Of a DNA stretch of 64,000 nt, positions 35,074 to 42,371 are shown one piece after another. Every line of letters starts with the position of its first letter. The first letter of the stretch is position 1. The stretch is from Acinetobacter rudis (GTDB lineage Bacteria > Pseudomonadota > Gammaproteobacteria > Pseudomonadales > Moraxellaceae), in assembly GCF_031157835.1 (NCBI RefSeq), contig NZ_JAVIDR010000003.1:124001-188000 (forward strand). The letters run 5' to 3'. The position numbers and the translations under genes were made by a program. The notes below the pieces were generated by a model. It made no database searches, was not told the origin of the DNA, and saw only the letters and a list, made by a program, of their open reading frames with translations.

Positions 35074-35985
35074 ATGAATAATAAGTTACTTATCGCATTA
35101 CTCAGTTGTATCATTGTCATCGGATGTTCCAAACGCGAGCAGGCTCCTGAGGAGGCAGCTCCATCTACCGAAACAACGACAACAGCCGATGCAGCTGTCG
35201 CTGATGCAGAATCTGCTGCACCTGCAGATGCAAATAGCACACCTGTCAATGCACAAAAACCAGATACCCTATTAAATCCTGATATTAATCCAGTTGAACA
35301 AAATCGACGAATGGTACGTGAAGCGCAAGTCGCTTTTAGTACTCAAGATGTGGTTAAAACAACCTTAGCTGTAGATAAACTCACTGTTGAAACAGGCGGT
35401 TTTGTTGAACAAAAAAACATTAACTTTCAGGTAACTGACGTAGAAACTCAAAATATTGCAGAAGGTAAGATAAAGGTCTTTGAAAAAGTCGAACCTCAAG
35501 CTGAAATGATTGTACGTATACCTAGTGAAAAGGCTGCAGACTTTGTTAACCAACTTTTGCCGTTAATGTACTTTATGAATCAACAGCAATATTCAGCTAA
35601 ACGCTATGAATTAAAACTGCTTGAAGAAAAAATAGACCAAACACACAGTGTTCCATCCAATACCCGAAACACTCAGTTAAATGAAATTTCACGTTTAACT
35701 CAAATGGAAACCCAAGACCGAATTCGTTATAGCACAATTGCTTTACACATCAATCAGCCAACTTTAGTACGTGAACGCATTGACGTGAATATTAATACTG
35801 TTGCACGGCTTAATGCTGATAATTTTTGGAAAAGAGCATGGAATGGCATTCAATATGGCTGGCAGTTTGTCCTCGATTTGTTCATTTTTCTCATCACCAT
35901 TTGGCCTTTATATATTGTTTTGATAATTGGTTTTATTATATTTAAAGCTGCAAGAAAAGTTTTGAATCGCTTTAAGTCTAAGTAA
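35074..35985 (+). CDS. DUF4349 lipoprotein with C-terminal membrane segment
   Basis: About 303 residues from the ATG at 35074, which has AGGA five bases before it; ATGs at 35059 and 35068 are alternatives. It begins with a lipoprotein signal (LLSCIIVIGC, lipobox IGC) and then an Ala/Thr/Asp-rich linker of low complexity (about 20-60). The DUF4349 domain follows (REAQVAFSTQDV...VETGGFVEQKN, then VRIPSEKAADFV), and a membrane segment (FLITIWPLYIVLIIGFIIF) with a basic tail ends the protein. Function of the family is unknown; it resembles coiled-coil envelope proteins. Confidence 0.85.
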   Translation: MNNKLLIALLSCIIVIGCSKREQAPEEAAPSTETTTTADAAVADAESAAPADANSTPVNAQKPDTLLNPDINPVEQNRRMVREAQVAFSTQDVVKTTLAVDKLTVETGGFVEQKNINFQVTDVETQNIAEGKIKVFEKVEPQAEMIVRIPSEKAADFVNQLLPLMYFMNQQQYSAKRYELKLLEEKIDQTHSVPSNTRNTQLNEISRLTQMETQDRIRYSTIALHINQPTLVRERIDVNINTVARLNADNFWKRAWNGIQYGWQFVLDLFIFLITIWPLYIVLIIGFIIFKAARKVLNRFKSK

Positions 35986-36006
35986 ATTATTTTTCTATTT
36001 CATTAA

Positions 36007-36042
36007 AAAATATGTAGTGTCTTCTCAGACACTACATATTTT
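36007..36042. terminator. Bidirectional terminator between DUF4349 and RDD genes
   Basis: AAATATGTAGTGTCT and AGACACTACATATTT pair over 15 bp with a TCTC loop; A- and T-runs on the two sides allow function in both directions. Confidence 0.85.
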
Positions 36043-36052
36043 AGAGATCACT

Positions 36053-36520
36053 TTAATCTATTTCTTGCACTACGACCGTTTTAGCCATCTTGTCATGCCA
36101 AGCTTGTTTTTTGCTATCAAAAAAAATCCAAAAATACCCCAAACAAAAAACCAAAGCAGAAACAAAATATCCTAAGTATCGAATGACACCTTGACTAAAC
36201 GTTATATTTTTCCCAGTTTCTGCATCTAAAACTTTAAGTCCCATTAATACTTTTCCAGGTGTAGCGGCAAAGTACATCCAACAAAAAATATAAACAACTG
36301 CAGCTGCAAACTGAAGAATCAATTCTGTTTGACTGTATGACGTACTATCTGCATACGTCGTGCTATCAAAGAGCAAGCCGATAGGCAGTAAAATAACGAG
36401 ATATAAAAATAGATCAATCAGGCTTGCTAGCAATCTCACCCCAAATCCAGCATAGCGAAAGTGGCTAACAAGGAGATGGTCAATATCGTCATGAGATATT
36501 TTTTGTGTAATAAAAGACAT
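36053..36520 (-). CDS. RDD-family membrane protein
   Basis: 155 residues with three membrane segments. The RDD signature occurs early (FGVRLLASLIDLFLYLVILL) and the closing segment AWHDKMAKTVVV is typical of the family. RDD proteins are small integral membrane proteins, some implicated in ion exchange, but the function here is unknown. It is immediately downstream of the Lrp-like regulator gene (17 bp) and may be co-transcribed with it. A second RDD protein, with a GYF_2 domain, is encoded at 54914. Confidence 0.88.
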   Translation of the reverse strand: MSFITQKISHDDIDHLLVSHFRYAGFGVRLLASLIDLFLYLVILLPIGLLFDSTTYADSTSYSQTELILQFAAAVVYIFCWMYFAATPGKVLMGLKVLDAETGKNITFSQGVIRYLGYFVSALVFCLGYFWIFFDSKKQAWHDKMAKTVVVQEID

Positions 36521-36537
36521 CTTTTACCTCCTTTAAA

Positions 36538-37008
36538 TTAAAGTGCCCCCAATAAAGCACCACAATTTAATACGTTATATTCTTTAATTACAAAACTAGA
36601 ATGTAGCGCGACTACGTGCTCGATTTTACCCATACGCTTTAATAGAATGTCACTATAGTTTTCCATATCTTTCGCAATGACTTCCACTAAAAAATCTGCT
36701 GTCTGACCGGTAACTAAGAATGCATTAATGACTTCAGGAATTTGTTCTAGTTCTTCCAAAAATGCAGCAAAACTTTCACTATCATGTTTACTTAATGATA
36801 CCTGTAAAATAACATGTAATTTGAAGCCTAGTTTTTCATAGTTAATCTGCCTCTTTAAATCGGCCATAACATTACAATCAATTAGGTTTTTAATACGGCG
36901 ATGTACAGAACTTACAGACAAATTAATGCGTTCGGATAATTCATTTAAATTGATTTCTTCATGACTTAAAATTTCAAGAATTTGTTTATCAAAACGGTCG
37001 AGTTTCAT
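36538..37008 (-). CDS. Lrp/AsnC-family transcriptional regulator
   Basis: 156 residues from the ATG at 37008, preceded by AGGA at 8 bases; a start at 37041 is less likely. An N-terminal winged helix-turn-helix (LDRFDKQILEILS...LNELSERINLSVSSVHRRIKNL) is followed by the RAM ligand-binding domain (LHVILQVSLSKHD, VINAFLVTGQTADFLVEVIAKDM). Typical of amino-acid responsive regulators. Targets are unknown; the neighbouring RDD gene and the region at 37.1-37.3 kb are candidates by position. Confidence 0.9.
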   Translation of the reverse strand: MKLDRFDKQILEILSHEEINLNELSERINLSVSSVHRRIKNLIDCNVMADLKRQINYEKLGFKLHVILQVSLSKHDSESFAAFLEELEQIPEVINAFLVTGQTADFLVEVIAKDMENYSDILLKRMGKIEHVVALHSSFVIKEYNVLNCGALLGAL

Positions 37009-37534
37009 AATCTTGTCCTGTAATGCTCTATTAGCAATCATAGCGAACTAAATGTCAAAGTACTCGATCTTATTATCATTGGCTGTGCAATTTTTTAAGG
37101 GTCAAGGGAAAACACATTGTTTACTTCAACAACTATACGTTTGTAACCTATAGCATGTGCCTATAAACTTTTGGTCTATAGCGTCCTAAGCCGAATCAAG
37201 ATCTTTTGGATAATGTTAGTACCTTTCTCCCAAATGGACTAACAACTCTTTTCGATCCCCATCACACCCTTGACGTATAAGTTAACAACATCTTGGAATA
37301 ATTATTTCCCTAATATCATTATATTTCCAGTATTTTTTATATTTTTTTGCGCAATATAAAAGATATCTAATATATTTTCTCTAGTTTATAATATTTATCA
37401 TTTATATCTTTCGAAATTTAAGCTAAAAATAAAAAATAAATTCATAAAAATTTAATATAACTTACTTTACAAAATACAGGCTTTTCTCAGTTCTTGTTAT
37501 AAAGCTAAATAATGACAAGTTACCACTTCATTTC
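37009..37534. other. Intergenic region with structured-RNA copy 1 and AT-rich tail
   Basis: From 37091 to about 37415 it is homologous to 39115-39450. The right part (37321-37530) is very AT-rich and carries blocks shared with the other copy, such as TTTATCATTTATAT. No coding frame was supported. Confidence 0.6.
37101..37274 (+). ncRNA. Candidate structured RNA, copy 1
   Basis: A 174-nt element closed by GUCAAGGG (37101-37108) with CCCUUGAC (37267-37274). Inside are a small hairpin GUU-UGU-AAC (37139-37147), a pairing GGUCU/AGAUC around the motif CCUAAGCCGAAUC, and an apical hairpin GUUAGU/ACUAAC (37215-37243). A second, diverged copy lies 2 kb away at 39129-39306 and keeps every stem through compensatory or G-U changes. 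The wobble changes pair only if the plus strand is the RNA. No good promoter was identified, so strand and ends are provisional. Confidence 0.6.
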
Positions 37535-38335
37535 ATGCTTATTCTAGATGTACTTTCCAAGAAAAATACAGACAAACATCTTCTTCGTAATAGTTTAAAC
37601 TTTACTTTATGTACTGCTATCATTTTTATTTTTAATATGACATGTTCCTTACGATCTTTACTTAAATTATGCTGTATTGGCAGCTTAATATGTTCAAATC
37701 CAGTTATAGCTGCTGAAATTGATCAAGCGCGAATGTTAGATATTGCACGTCATGTGATCAAGATGCAGATCTTAAATGATCCACATGCTACAGAGAATAT
37801 AAATACTTTGGCAGAGCTTATAGTCAACTCCAAGCAAAGTCAGGATACGGCTCCCATATTAGCTCCCATCCCCAAACAGGGTCTTGCCCAGCATTTAAGA
37901 GAAATCAACACACAAGGTTTAACAGGCACTACAGCCAAAAGCATGCTTGATGTTATCAATCAGGAAATAGACCAAATCAGTTCAATGTTTAAAAGTTGTT
38001 ATGTTCTTGGAACAGTACAAGAAATAGCACAAGACCTCTATGCAGTTCCAATTCAGTGTTTAGTGCCTCAACCTAGCCTACAAGCAGTTCATGATTATCA
38101 TCAACAAGTGGCTAAAATACGTTCAAACACTCAGGCGCAATCTAAAATCCAACAGCTTAGAATTAGTCAACACATCTTCAAGCAGTCAGAAACACAAATA
38201 TTCCATTCTAAATTAGTGATAGACACTCATCAGGCACCTATTTACCGCCCAATTATTGAAGATGATAACTATTTTCCTAATGTCGTTCTTGACCACAAAG
38301 CAAATGCGCTGACAATCAAGAAAACAACGAAATAA
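37535..38335 (+). CDS. Exported protein of unknown function
   Basis: 266 residues from the first ATG, or 232 from an internal ATG at 37637, which begins a cleaner signal peptide (LLKLCCIGSLICSNPVIAA/EID). The mature part is helical and polar, with two cysteines close together (SCYVLGT and IQCLVPQ) that may form a disulfide in the periplasm, and a repeated-looking Q-rich stretch (VHDYHQQVAKI). No known domain was recognised. It lies between the two structured-RNA copies and convergent with the caspase-like gene, 27 bp apart. No strong ribosome-binding site precedes either start. Confidence 0.65.
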   Translation: MLILDVLSKKNTDKHLLRNSLNFTLCTAIIFIFNMTCSLRSLLKLCCIGSLICSNPVIAAEIDQARMLDIARHVIKMQILNDPHATENINTLAELIVNSKQSQDTAPILAPIPKQGLAQHLREINTQGLTGTTAKSMLDVINQEIDQISSMFKSCYVLGTVQEIAQDLYAVPIQCLVPQPSLQAVHDYHQQVAKIRSNTQAQSKIQQLRISQHIFKQSETQIFHSKLVIDTHQAPIYRPIIEDDNYFPNVVLDHKANALTIKKTTK

Positions 38336-38362
38336 GAATGGACGTAAAGCAATGCTTATTGG

Positions 38363-38923
38363 CTATTTACCCTGAGTCTCATATAGATGATACAACTGAG
38401 TTTCTTTGTTTAGTTTAGCTGCTTTGCGCCATGCTTTACGTGTTGAATCACCCAATGTTAAATGGTAGAAAAACTGAGTCAAAAACATTAAACTCGCATT
38501 TCCGTCAACATAGTCGATTGGAGCAAGATATTTCTTAGCACCTGCTTTGAGCATCACTTTTGCCAACTGTTCTGCCCCTAATGTACACCCCGTTGCAATG
38601 ACTTTTAATTGGTCGAAAGTAGCGAATTTTTCTAAGTCTTTGGCTGTAAAAAATTTTGATCTTGGTTCGTTCTGTGTATAAATCTCTGATCCAAGTTTTG
38701 GCATACAAAAACGCTGTTCATCGCCATGAAAGCTCAAAAGTAAATAATCTATATCTTTCAAACATTCTTTAGCAGAAATAATATCAATGAAATCATTAGG
38801 TCGACCAATCCAACGTGTTGTTACTTGAATTTGAAAATATTCTAGGATAGCTCTAAGTGCGTATGCTTCTGTTTCACAGCTTTCACCAACAACAAGAAAT
38901 ACTCTTAATATAGGTTGACTCAT
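38363..38923 (-). CDS. Caspase/CHAT-like protein (clan CD peptidase fold)
   Basis: 186 residues. Strand-helix order and motifs match a stand-alone caspase-fold domain: a first strand (RVFLVVGES), a strand ending in a His-Gly pair (YLLLSFHGDEQ, His66), a following strand ending in a Cys (KVIATGCTLG, Cys113), then the helix and KAGAKKYLAPIDYVD segment seen in CHAT domains after the catalytic Cys. This His/Cys layout is that of caspase, gingipain and CHAT peptidases. No partner domain is fused and no signal peptide is seen. Role unknown; related stand-alone proteins are sometimes misnamed in databases. Function as a protease is inferred. Confidence 0.6.
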   Translation of the reverse strand: MSQPILRVFLVVGESCETEAYALRAILEYFQIQVTTRWIGRPNDFIDIISAKECLKDIDYLLLSFHGDEQRFCMPKLGSEIYTQNEPRSKFFTAKDLEKFATFDQLKVIATGCTLGAEQLAKVMLKAGAKKYLAPIDYVDGNASLMFLTQFFYHLTLGDSTRKAWRKAAKLNKETQLYHLYETQGK

Positions 38924-39006
38924 AAGGCGATCAAAATCATTTAGATTGAATTGAGATTAACTTGTGTTAATACCAAACTCAACAGTGGATCTTTTTGAGA
39001 AAACAA

Positions 39007-39026
39007 TAGATTAACTTAGGCTATTT
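39007..39026 (-). repeat. Copy 4 of the CTTAGGCTAT dispersed repeat
   Basis: TAGATTAACTTAGGCTATTT; it differs from the kdpA copy at three positions next to the core. It lies between the caspase-like gene and structured-RNA copy 2. Confidence 0.65.
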
Positions 39027-39128
39027 ACTTCTAGTAGAAAATAATCATTTATCTGAAATAATTCTTATATTTAACTGCAAGATATTAGAAAATTTATTTT
39101 AAATTTTATTCTGAAAAATTTTTAAGGG

Positions 39129-39306
39129 GTCAAGGGAAAACAACATGTTTCACTTCAACAACCATAACTTTGTAAGTCAGAGCCTGTGCCTATAAACTCT
39201 TGGTCTATAGCGTCCTAAGCCGAATCGAGACCTTGTGGGTATGTTTAGCGCCCTTCTCCCAAATTTTGCTAAACTTACTCTCTTCGATCCCCGTCTCACC
39301 CTTGAT
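39129..39306 (+). ncRNA. Candidate structured RNA, copy 2
   Basis: A 178-nt element. Closing stem GUCAAGGG (39129-39136) with CCCUUGAU (39299-39306, one G-U); small hairpin CUU-UGU-AAG (39168-39176); GGUCU/AGACC around CCUAAGCCGAAUC; apical hairpin GUUUAGC/GCUAAAC (39243-39274). Compared with copy 1 the small hairpin swaps G-C for C-G and the apical stem changes U-A-G-U to U-U-A-G-C with matching partners, while a 45-nt core (around 39186-39230) is almost unchanged. This pattern is typical of a functional RNA rather than a decaying duplication. Confidence 0.6.
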
Positions 39307-39521
39307 GTATAAGGTAACAATACTCAGCATTAATTATTTCCCTCAATTCATGCTTTTTCGCACTCATTTTTAAAAAATTTTCTCTTTTTAACAATATATA
39401 CAGTATTTTTTTCTTATTTAAGGTTTTTTATCATTTATATTTACCTAGAAATCGGCATTTTGAGCTATTTTTATATATTCAAGTCGCCTAAATGAAATTT
39501 TAGAACAGAAGCATATTTTTA

Positions 39522-39537
39522 ATCCGCTTAGGCTATC
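39522..39537 (-). repeat. Copy 5 of the CTTAGGCTAT dispersed repeat
   Basis: ATCCGCTTAGGCTATC, sharing the 11-base core GCTTAGGCTAT with the copies at 24593, 28663 and 31867. Located downstream of the GST gene on the same strand. Confidence 0.6.
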
Positions 39538-39589
39538 TGGAGTGTGTTTCATGCTTATTGGCCACATTGAGTGGCCATACCACCATCAT

Positions 39590-40354
39590 TTAAACACCAC
39601 GCCAGTCAACTCGCGCATTACGTTCATTCGCATAAGTGCGTTTTACATATTGCCCCAACGGCAGTGATAACAGTTCAGCTTTATATAACTCAAACTGCTC
39701 CGATGATTCTGCACCAAATTCTTTTTCCCATGGTGTTGACTCAAGTTCAAGTAATGGCGCCAACATAGAACACACGGCGATATCTGCCAAACCTAATCGC
39801 GCACCAATTAAATATTTTCCACCATTTTCCAGTAGTTGTTGATTTAATTGTGCAACGATATTATCTATTTGTAATTTTGATGCCTGTACATTTTCATCAT
39901 TTAATTGATAATTTTTAGTCACCAAACTTTTTAAAATTGGCTTAGAAAACTTTTCGAATTGACGTAAATATCCTTTTTCACCAATCATAATTTCTAAGGA
40001 TTCGTCACTTTTAGATAAAGAATGCGCCAAACCCCAACGACGTACATGTTCTCCTAATGTCGTTGCCAATAAATTGGTCTCTAATGCCTGATCTCGCAAA
40101 TACTGATTTGATTTTAATAGCGGATGTTCAGGATAGTGTTCATCTAAATACAAAGCAATTAAGGTAGAATCAGCAATCCAATTTCCCTGATCTTTTAAAA
40201 TGGGTAATGTTCCTTGTCCCGTTTTCAACTGTGCAAAAGCACGATGCACTCCAGGAATAAGATTATGCGCAACATAATTTAGTTGTTTATAATCCAAAAT
40301 CCAGCGCGCTTTTTCACAATAGTGCGACAACGGAAATTGGTAAAGTATACGCAT
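39590..40354 (-). CDS. Glutathione S-transferase family protein
   Basis: 254 residues. The N-terminal thioredoxin-like domain contains LYQFPLSHYCEKARWIL with the active-site Ser/Cys region, GTLPILKD (cis-Pro), and IADSTLIALYLDEHYP (glutathione gamma-glutamyl contact). The all-helical C-terminal domain includes YLIGARLGLADIAVCSML. The gene is monocistronic on the minus strand. Substrate unknown. Confidence 0.88.
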   Translation of the reverse strand: MRILYQFPLSHYCEKARWILDYKQLNYVAHNLIPGVHRAFAQLKTGQGTLPILKDQGNWIADSTLIALYLDEHYPEHPLLKSNQYLRDQALETNLLATTLGEHVRRWGLAHSLSKSDESLEIMIGEKGYLRQFEKFSKPILKSLVTKNYQLNDENVQASKLQIDNIVAQLNQQLLENGGKYLIGARLGLADIAVCSMLAPLLELESTPWEKEFGAESSEQFELYKAELLSLPLGQYVKRTYANERNARVDWRGV

Positions 40355-40722
40355 TTCATCTCCATAATATTTTTAATCATCAAAATAGCAGCTAAGTTTA
40401 GCTTATGTAGCCTACTTTAATCGGGCAATTTTATAATTACAATGAGCTTTTATACCTGAAGCGACTTAATTTGATCTCCTCTCCAACCTAAAGAACTAAG
40501 ATTCCCCCTACTAGATTCTCATGACCCGAGAAACACTGTTTCCTAAGAAGAATATTCTGTGCCGAATTTATATTCCTATCATGGAGCATACCTGAGCAAC
40601 ACAGCTGCGCAAGTTGCACTGCCTCTCTTATTCCAAGACCAGCTTTACTTTTCAGACTGCGCTGCTCCAATTTCAATTATTAAACAATATATTACGAGCC
40701 AGTAAACACTATTTAAGCAGTA
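40355..40722. other. Intergenic region with tnpB remnant
   Basis: The only recognisable content is a degenerate tnpB 3' end at 40488-40676. The rest is AT-rich with no further feature seen. Confidence 0.6.
40488..40676 (-). pseudogene. Remnant of an IS200/IS605-family tnpB (C-terminal end)
   Basis: A 62-codon open frame reads SLKSKAGLGIRE, then after a scrambled stretch LHDRNINSAQNIL and GHENLVGGI. TnpB proteins end with the pattern KAGLGIRE-W-x-C-x-x-C-x-HDRDxNAAxNIL...GH..L..GI. The RuvC-III Asp/Asn motif (HDRNIN) is kept, but only one of the zinc-ribbon cysteines is placed normally, and nothing of the upstream 300 residues or of tnpA remains. It is thus a trace of a former insertion, not a functional gene. 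Confidence 0.65.
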
Positions 40723-41271
40723 CTAAGCAAGATCAAGCTCAATCAATTTCTTGAGGCGAATAACATAGTCTAATGCACTTTGATCAACCCGTTGTGCCTC
40801 TGGCTGATTTTCCGCATCATAAAACGCATAGATCGGCTGATAATCCGCTTGCGTATATAGTGCAGTCAATTTAAATGGATTCAAGATTTGCTCTAAGCTT
40901 AATTGGTAACTCCCTGTATTTGAAAATTCATCTTCTTTTATTCCTGCAGAAACAGCCAACATGATTTTCTTTTGCTTTAAGCGATCACCAGATGAACCAT
41001 AGGCCCAGCCATAACTCAACACATCATCTAACCACTGTTTCAATAAAGGTGGACAATTAAACCAATACAAAGGAAATTGAATAATCAGGTGCTGGTGCGC
41101 TTCGATTCGTTCTTGTTCTGCCAAAATATCTATTTTTCCATTTGGATAGGTCTTATATAGCTCATGCACAGTAAACAATTCAGGGCTTTTTAACAATTCA
41201 GCCACCCAACGCTTATTTACTGTTGATTGTTCAATATTTGGATGAGCAACTATCACTAAAATTTTCTTCAT
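40723..41271 (-). CDS. NAD(P)H:quinone oxidoreductase-like flavoprotein
   Basis: 182 residues, flavodoxin-like fold. Signatures: ILVIVAHPNIEQSTVNKR (FMN/FAD phosphate loop), LIIQFPLYWFNCPPLLKQWLDDVLSYGWAYG and the late segment LTALYTQADYQPIYAF. Related to KefF/MdaB/NQO1-type enzymes that reduce quinones by two electrons in the cytosol. It is divergent from an HxlR-type regulator, a common arrangement for such detoxification genes; the regulator probably represses it. Confidence 0.9.
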   Translation of the reverse strand: MKKILVIVAHPNIEQSTVNKRWVAELLKSPELFTVHELYKTYPNGKIDILAEQERIEAHQHLIIQFPLYWFNCPPLLKQWLDDVLSYGWAYGSSGDRLKQKKIMLAVSAGIKEDEFSNTGSYQLSLEQILNPFKLTALYTQADYQPIYAFYDAENQPEAQRVDQSALDYVIRLKKLIELDLA

Positions 41272-41356
41272 TTCACAGCTCTACACGATCAATATCATTA
41301 TGCTATGCAGTATAAAATTATGCTTTCATAATTATAAGTACGGTAATTAATGTTAT

Positions 41357-41378
41357 ATACTATACTAAAAGATAGTAT
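41357..41378. promoter_or_regulatory. Inverted repeat upstream of the HxlR regulator, candidate operator
   Basis: ATACTAT (41357-41363) and ATAGTAT (41372-41378) are exact inverted repeats with an 8-nt spacer, ending 12 bp before the HxlR ATG. Size and spacing suit a dimeric winged-helix regulator acting on itself and on the divergent flavoprotein gene. Confidence 0.65.
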
Positions 41379-41390
41379 AGGTAATTATTG

Positions 41391-41747
41391 ATGAACAAAT
41401 GCGTAGCACCGAATACCCTATTAGCAGATACAGATTTTGGTTACACGCTGTCATTAATTAATGGTAAATACAAAATGATTATCATGTATTGGTTGGCTAA
41501 CTATAAACAAGTCATGCGCTTTAATGAGTTACAACGCTGCATAGCGAATATTTCTTTTCGTACTTTGAGTAATACTTTAAAAGAAATGGAAAAAGACCAA
41601 CTTATTATTCGTACTGAATACCCACAAATACCACCAAAAGTTGAATACAAGCTTTCGGACCGTGGCCAATCCCTTATCCCAATATTGGACCTAATGTGCG
41701 AATGGGGAAAGCACAACAAAAATACTGAGTCAAACCTATCGCAATAG
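41391..41747 (+). CDS. HxlR-family transcriptional regulator
   Basis: 118 residues from the ATG at 41391; a TTG three bases upstream is unlikely. The single winged helix-turn-helix domain has the family layout: SLINGKYKMIIMYWLA, MRFNELQRCIANISFRTLSNTLKEMEKDQLI, and the wing segment PPKVEYKLSDRGQSLIPIL. Members often sense reactive carbonyls or quinones through a Cys near the N-terminus; here Cys5 or so is present. Divergent from the flavoprotein gene and followed by cytochrome b561 on the same strand. Confidence 0.9.
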   Translation: MNKCVAPNTLLADTDFGYTLSLINGKYKMIIMYWLANYKQVMRFNELQRCIANISFRTLSNTLKEMEKDQLIIRTEYPQIPPKVEYKLSDRGQSLIPILDLMCEWGKHNKNTESNLSQ

Positions 41748-41818
41748 TAAAATTCAATTAATATAAAATTAAGAAATATGCGTTTAAATGTTAGACCTCT
41801 AATCTTTGATAGATCAAC

Positions 41819-42349
41819 ATGAATAATAGTACCTATCCCAAATCCATTATATTTTTACATTGGCTATTATTTTTATTGGTATTGACCGTTTATTTTAGTG
41901 GAGGTAACCCAACTCACACCGGAATAATCGGCTCAATACATGTGACTGGAGGTATTGTTATTTTTGTCTTGGCAATCATCCGCCTTTTATTGATCTATAT
42001 ACACAAAAAAAATCTTCCTTCACCAGCACTTATTTCACCCTTACAATTAAAATTAGCTAAGCTCATGAAAGTTCTACTCTATATAAGCTTACTCCTCGTT
42101 CCATTTATTGGCTGGCTGGCACTTTCGAGTTTAACAACTCAATACAGTCTATTTACTTGGTCAATTCCTTTGTTACAAAGCATGCAATCATATGCCTTGA
42201 TTGCCCCTTTCCACGAACTTCTTGGACAAGTCTTCATTACACTGATTGGATTGCATGCTGCAGCTGCACTTTTCCACCACTTTATTTTAAAAGATCATCT
42301 GCTAAACCGCATGATCAATAGTTCATCTCGCCATAACAATGATGAATAA
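41819..42349 (+). CDS. Cytochrome b561 family protein
   Basis: 176 residues with four membrane helices. Histidines suited to bis-His haem b binding are in helix 1 (IIFLHWLLF), helix 2 (IIGSIHVTGG) and helix 4 (FHELLG, IGLHAAAALFHH). These proteins transfer electrons from quinol in the inner membrane. Probably regulated with the HxlR gene 71 bp upstream. Confidence 0.88.
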   Translation: MNNSTYPKSIIFLHWLLFLLVLTVYFSGGNPTHTGIIGSIHVTGGIVIFVLAIIRLLLIYIHKKNLPSPALISPLQLKLAKLMKVLLYISLLLVPFIGWLALSSLTTQYSLFTWSIPLLQSMQSYALIAPFHELLGQVFITLIGLHAAAALFHHFILKDHLLNRMINSSSRHNNDE

Positions 42350-42371
42350 ATAATCTATTTTCACAAATAAA

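Larger units (their letters stand above)
38924..39589. other. Intergenic region with structured-RNA copy 2 and two dispersed-repeat copies
   Basis: Holds the dispersed repeat at 39007-39026, structured-RNA copy 2 at 39129-39306 with its homologous AT-rich tail to about 39450, a second repeat copy at 39522-39537 and a 7-bp hairpin (TGGCCAC/GTGGCCA, 39559-39577) before the GST gene end. No coding frame was supported. Confidence 0.6.

Noticed and set aside
35013..35249. Ala/Ser/Val-rich open frame opposite the DUF4349 gene start
   Set aside because: It is the reverse of the low-complexity Ala/Thr/Asp linker of the lipoprotein; composition, not coding.
37101..39306. The duplicated element as a MITE
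   Set aside because: Inverted ends are internal to the homologous blocks, there is no target duplication visible, and compensatory changes favour an RNA; not excluded fully.
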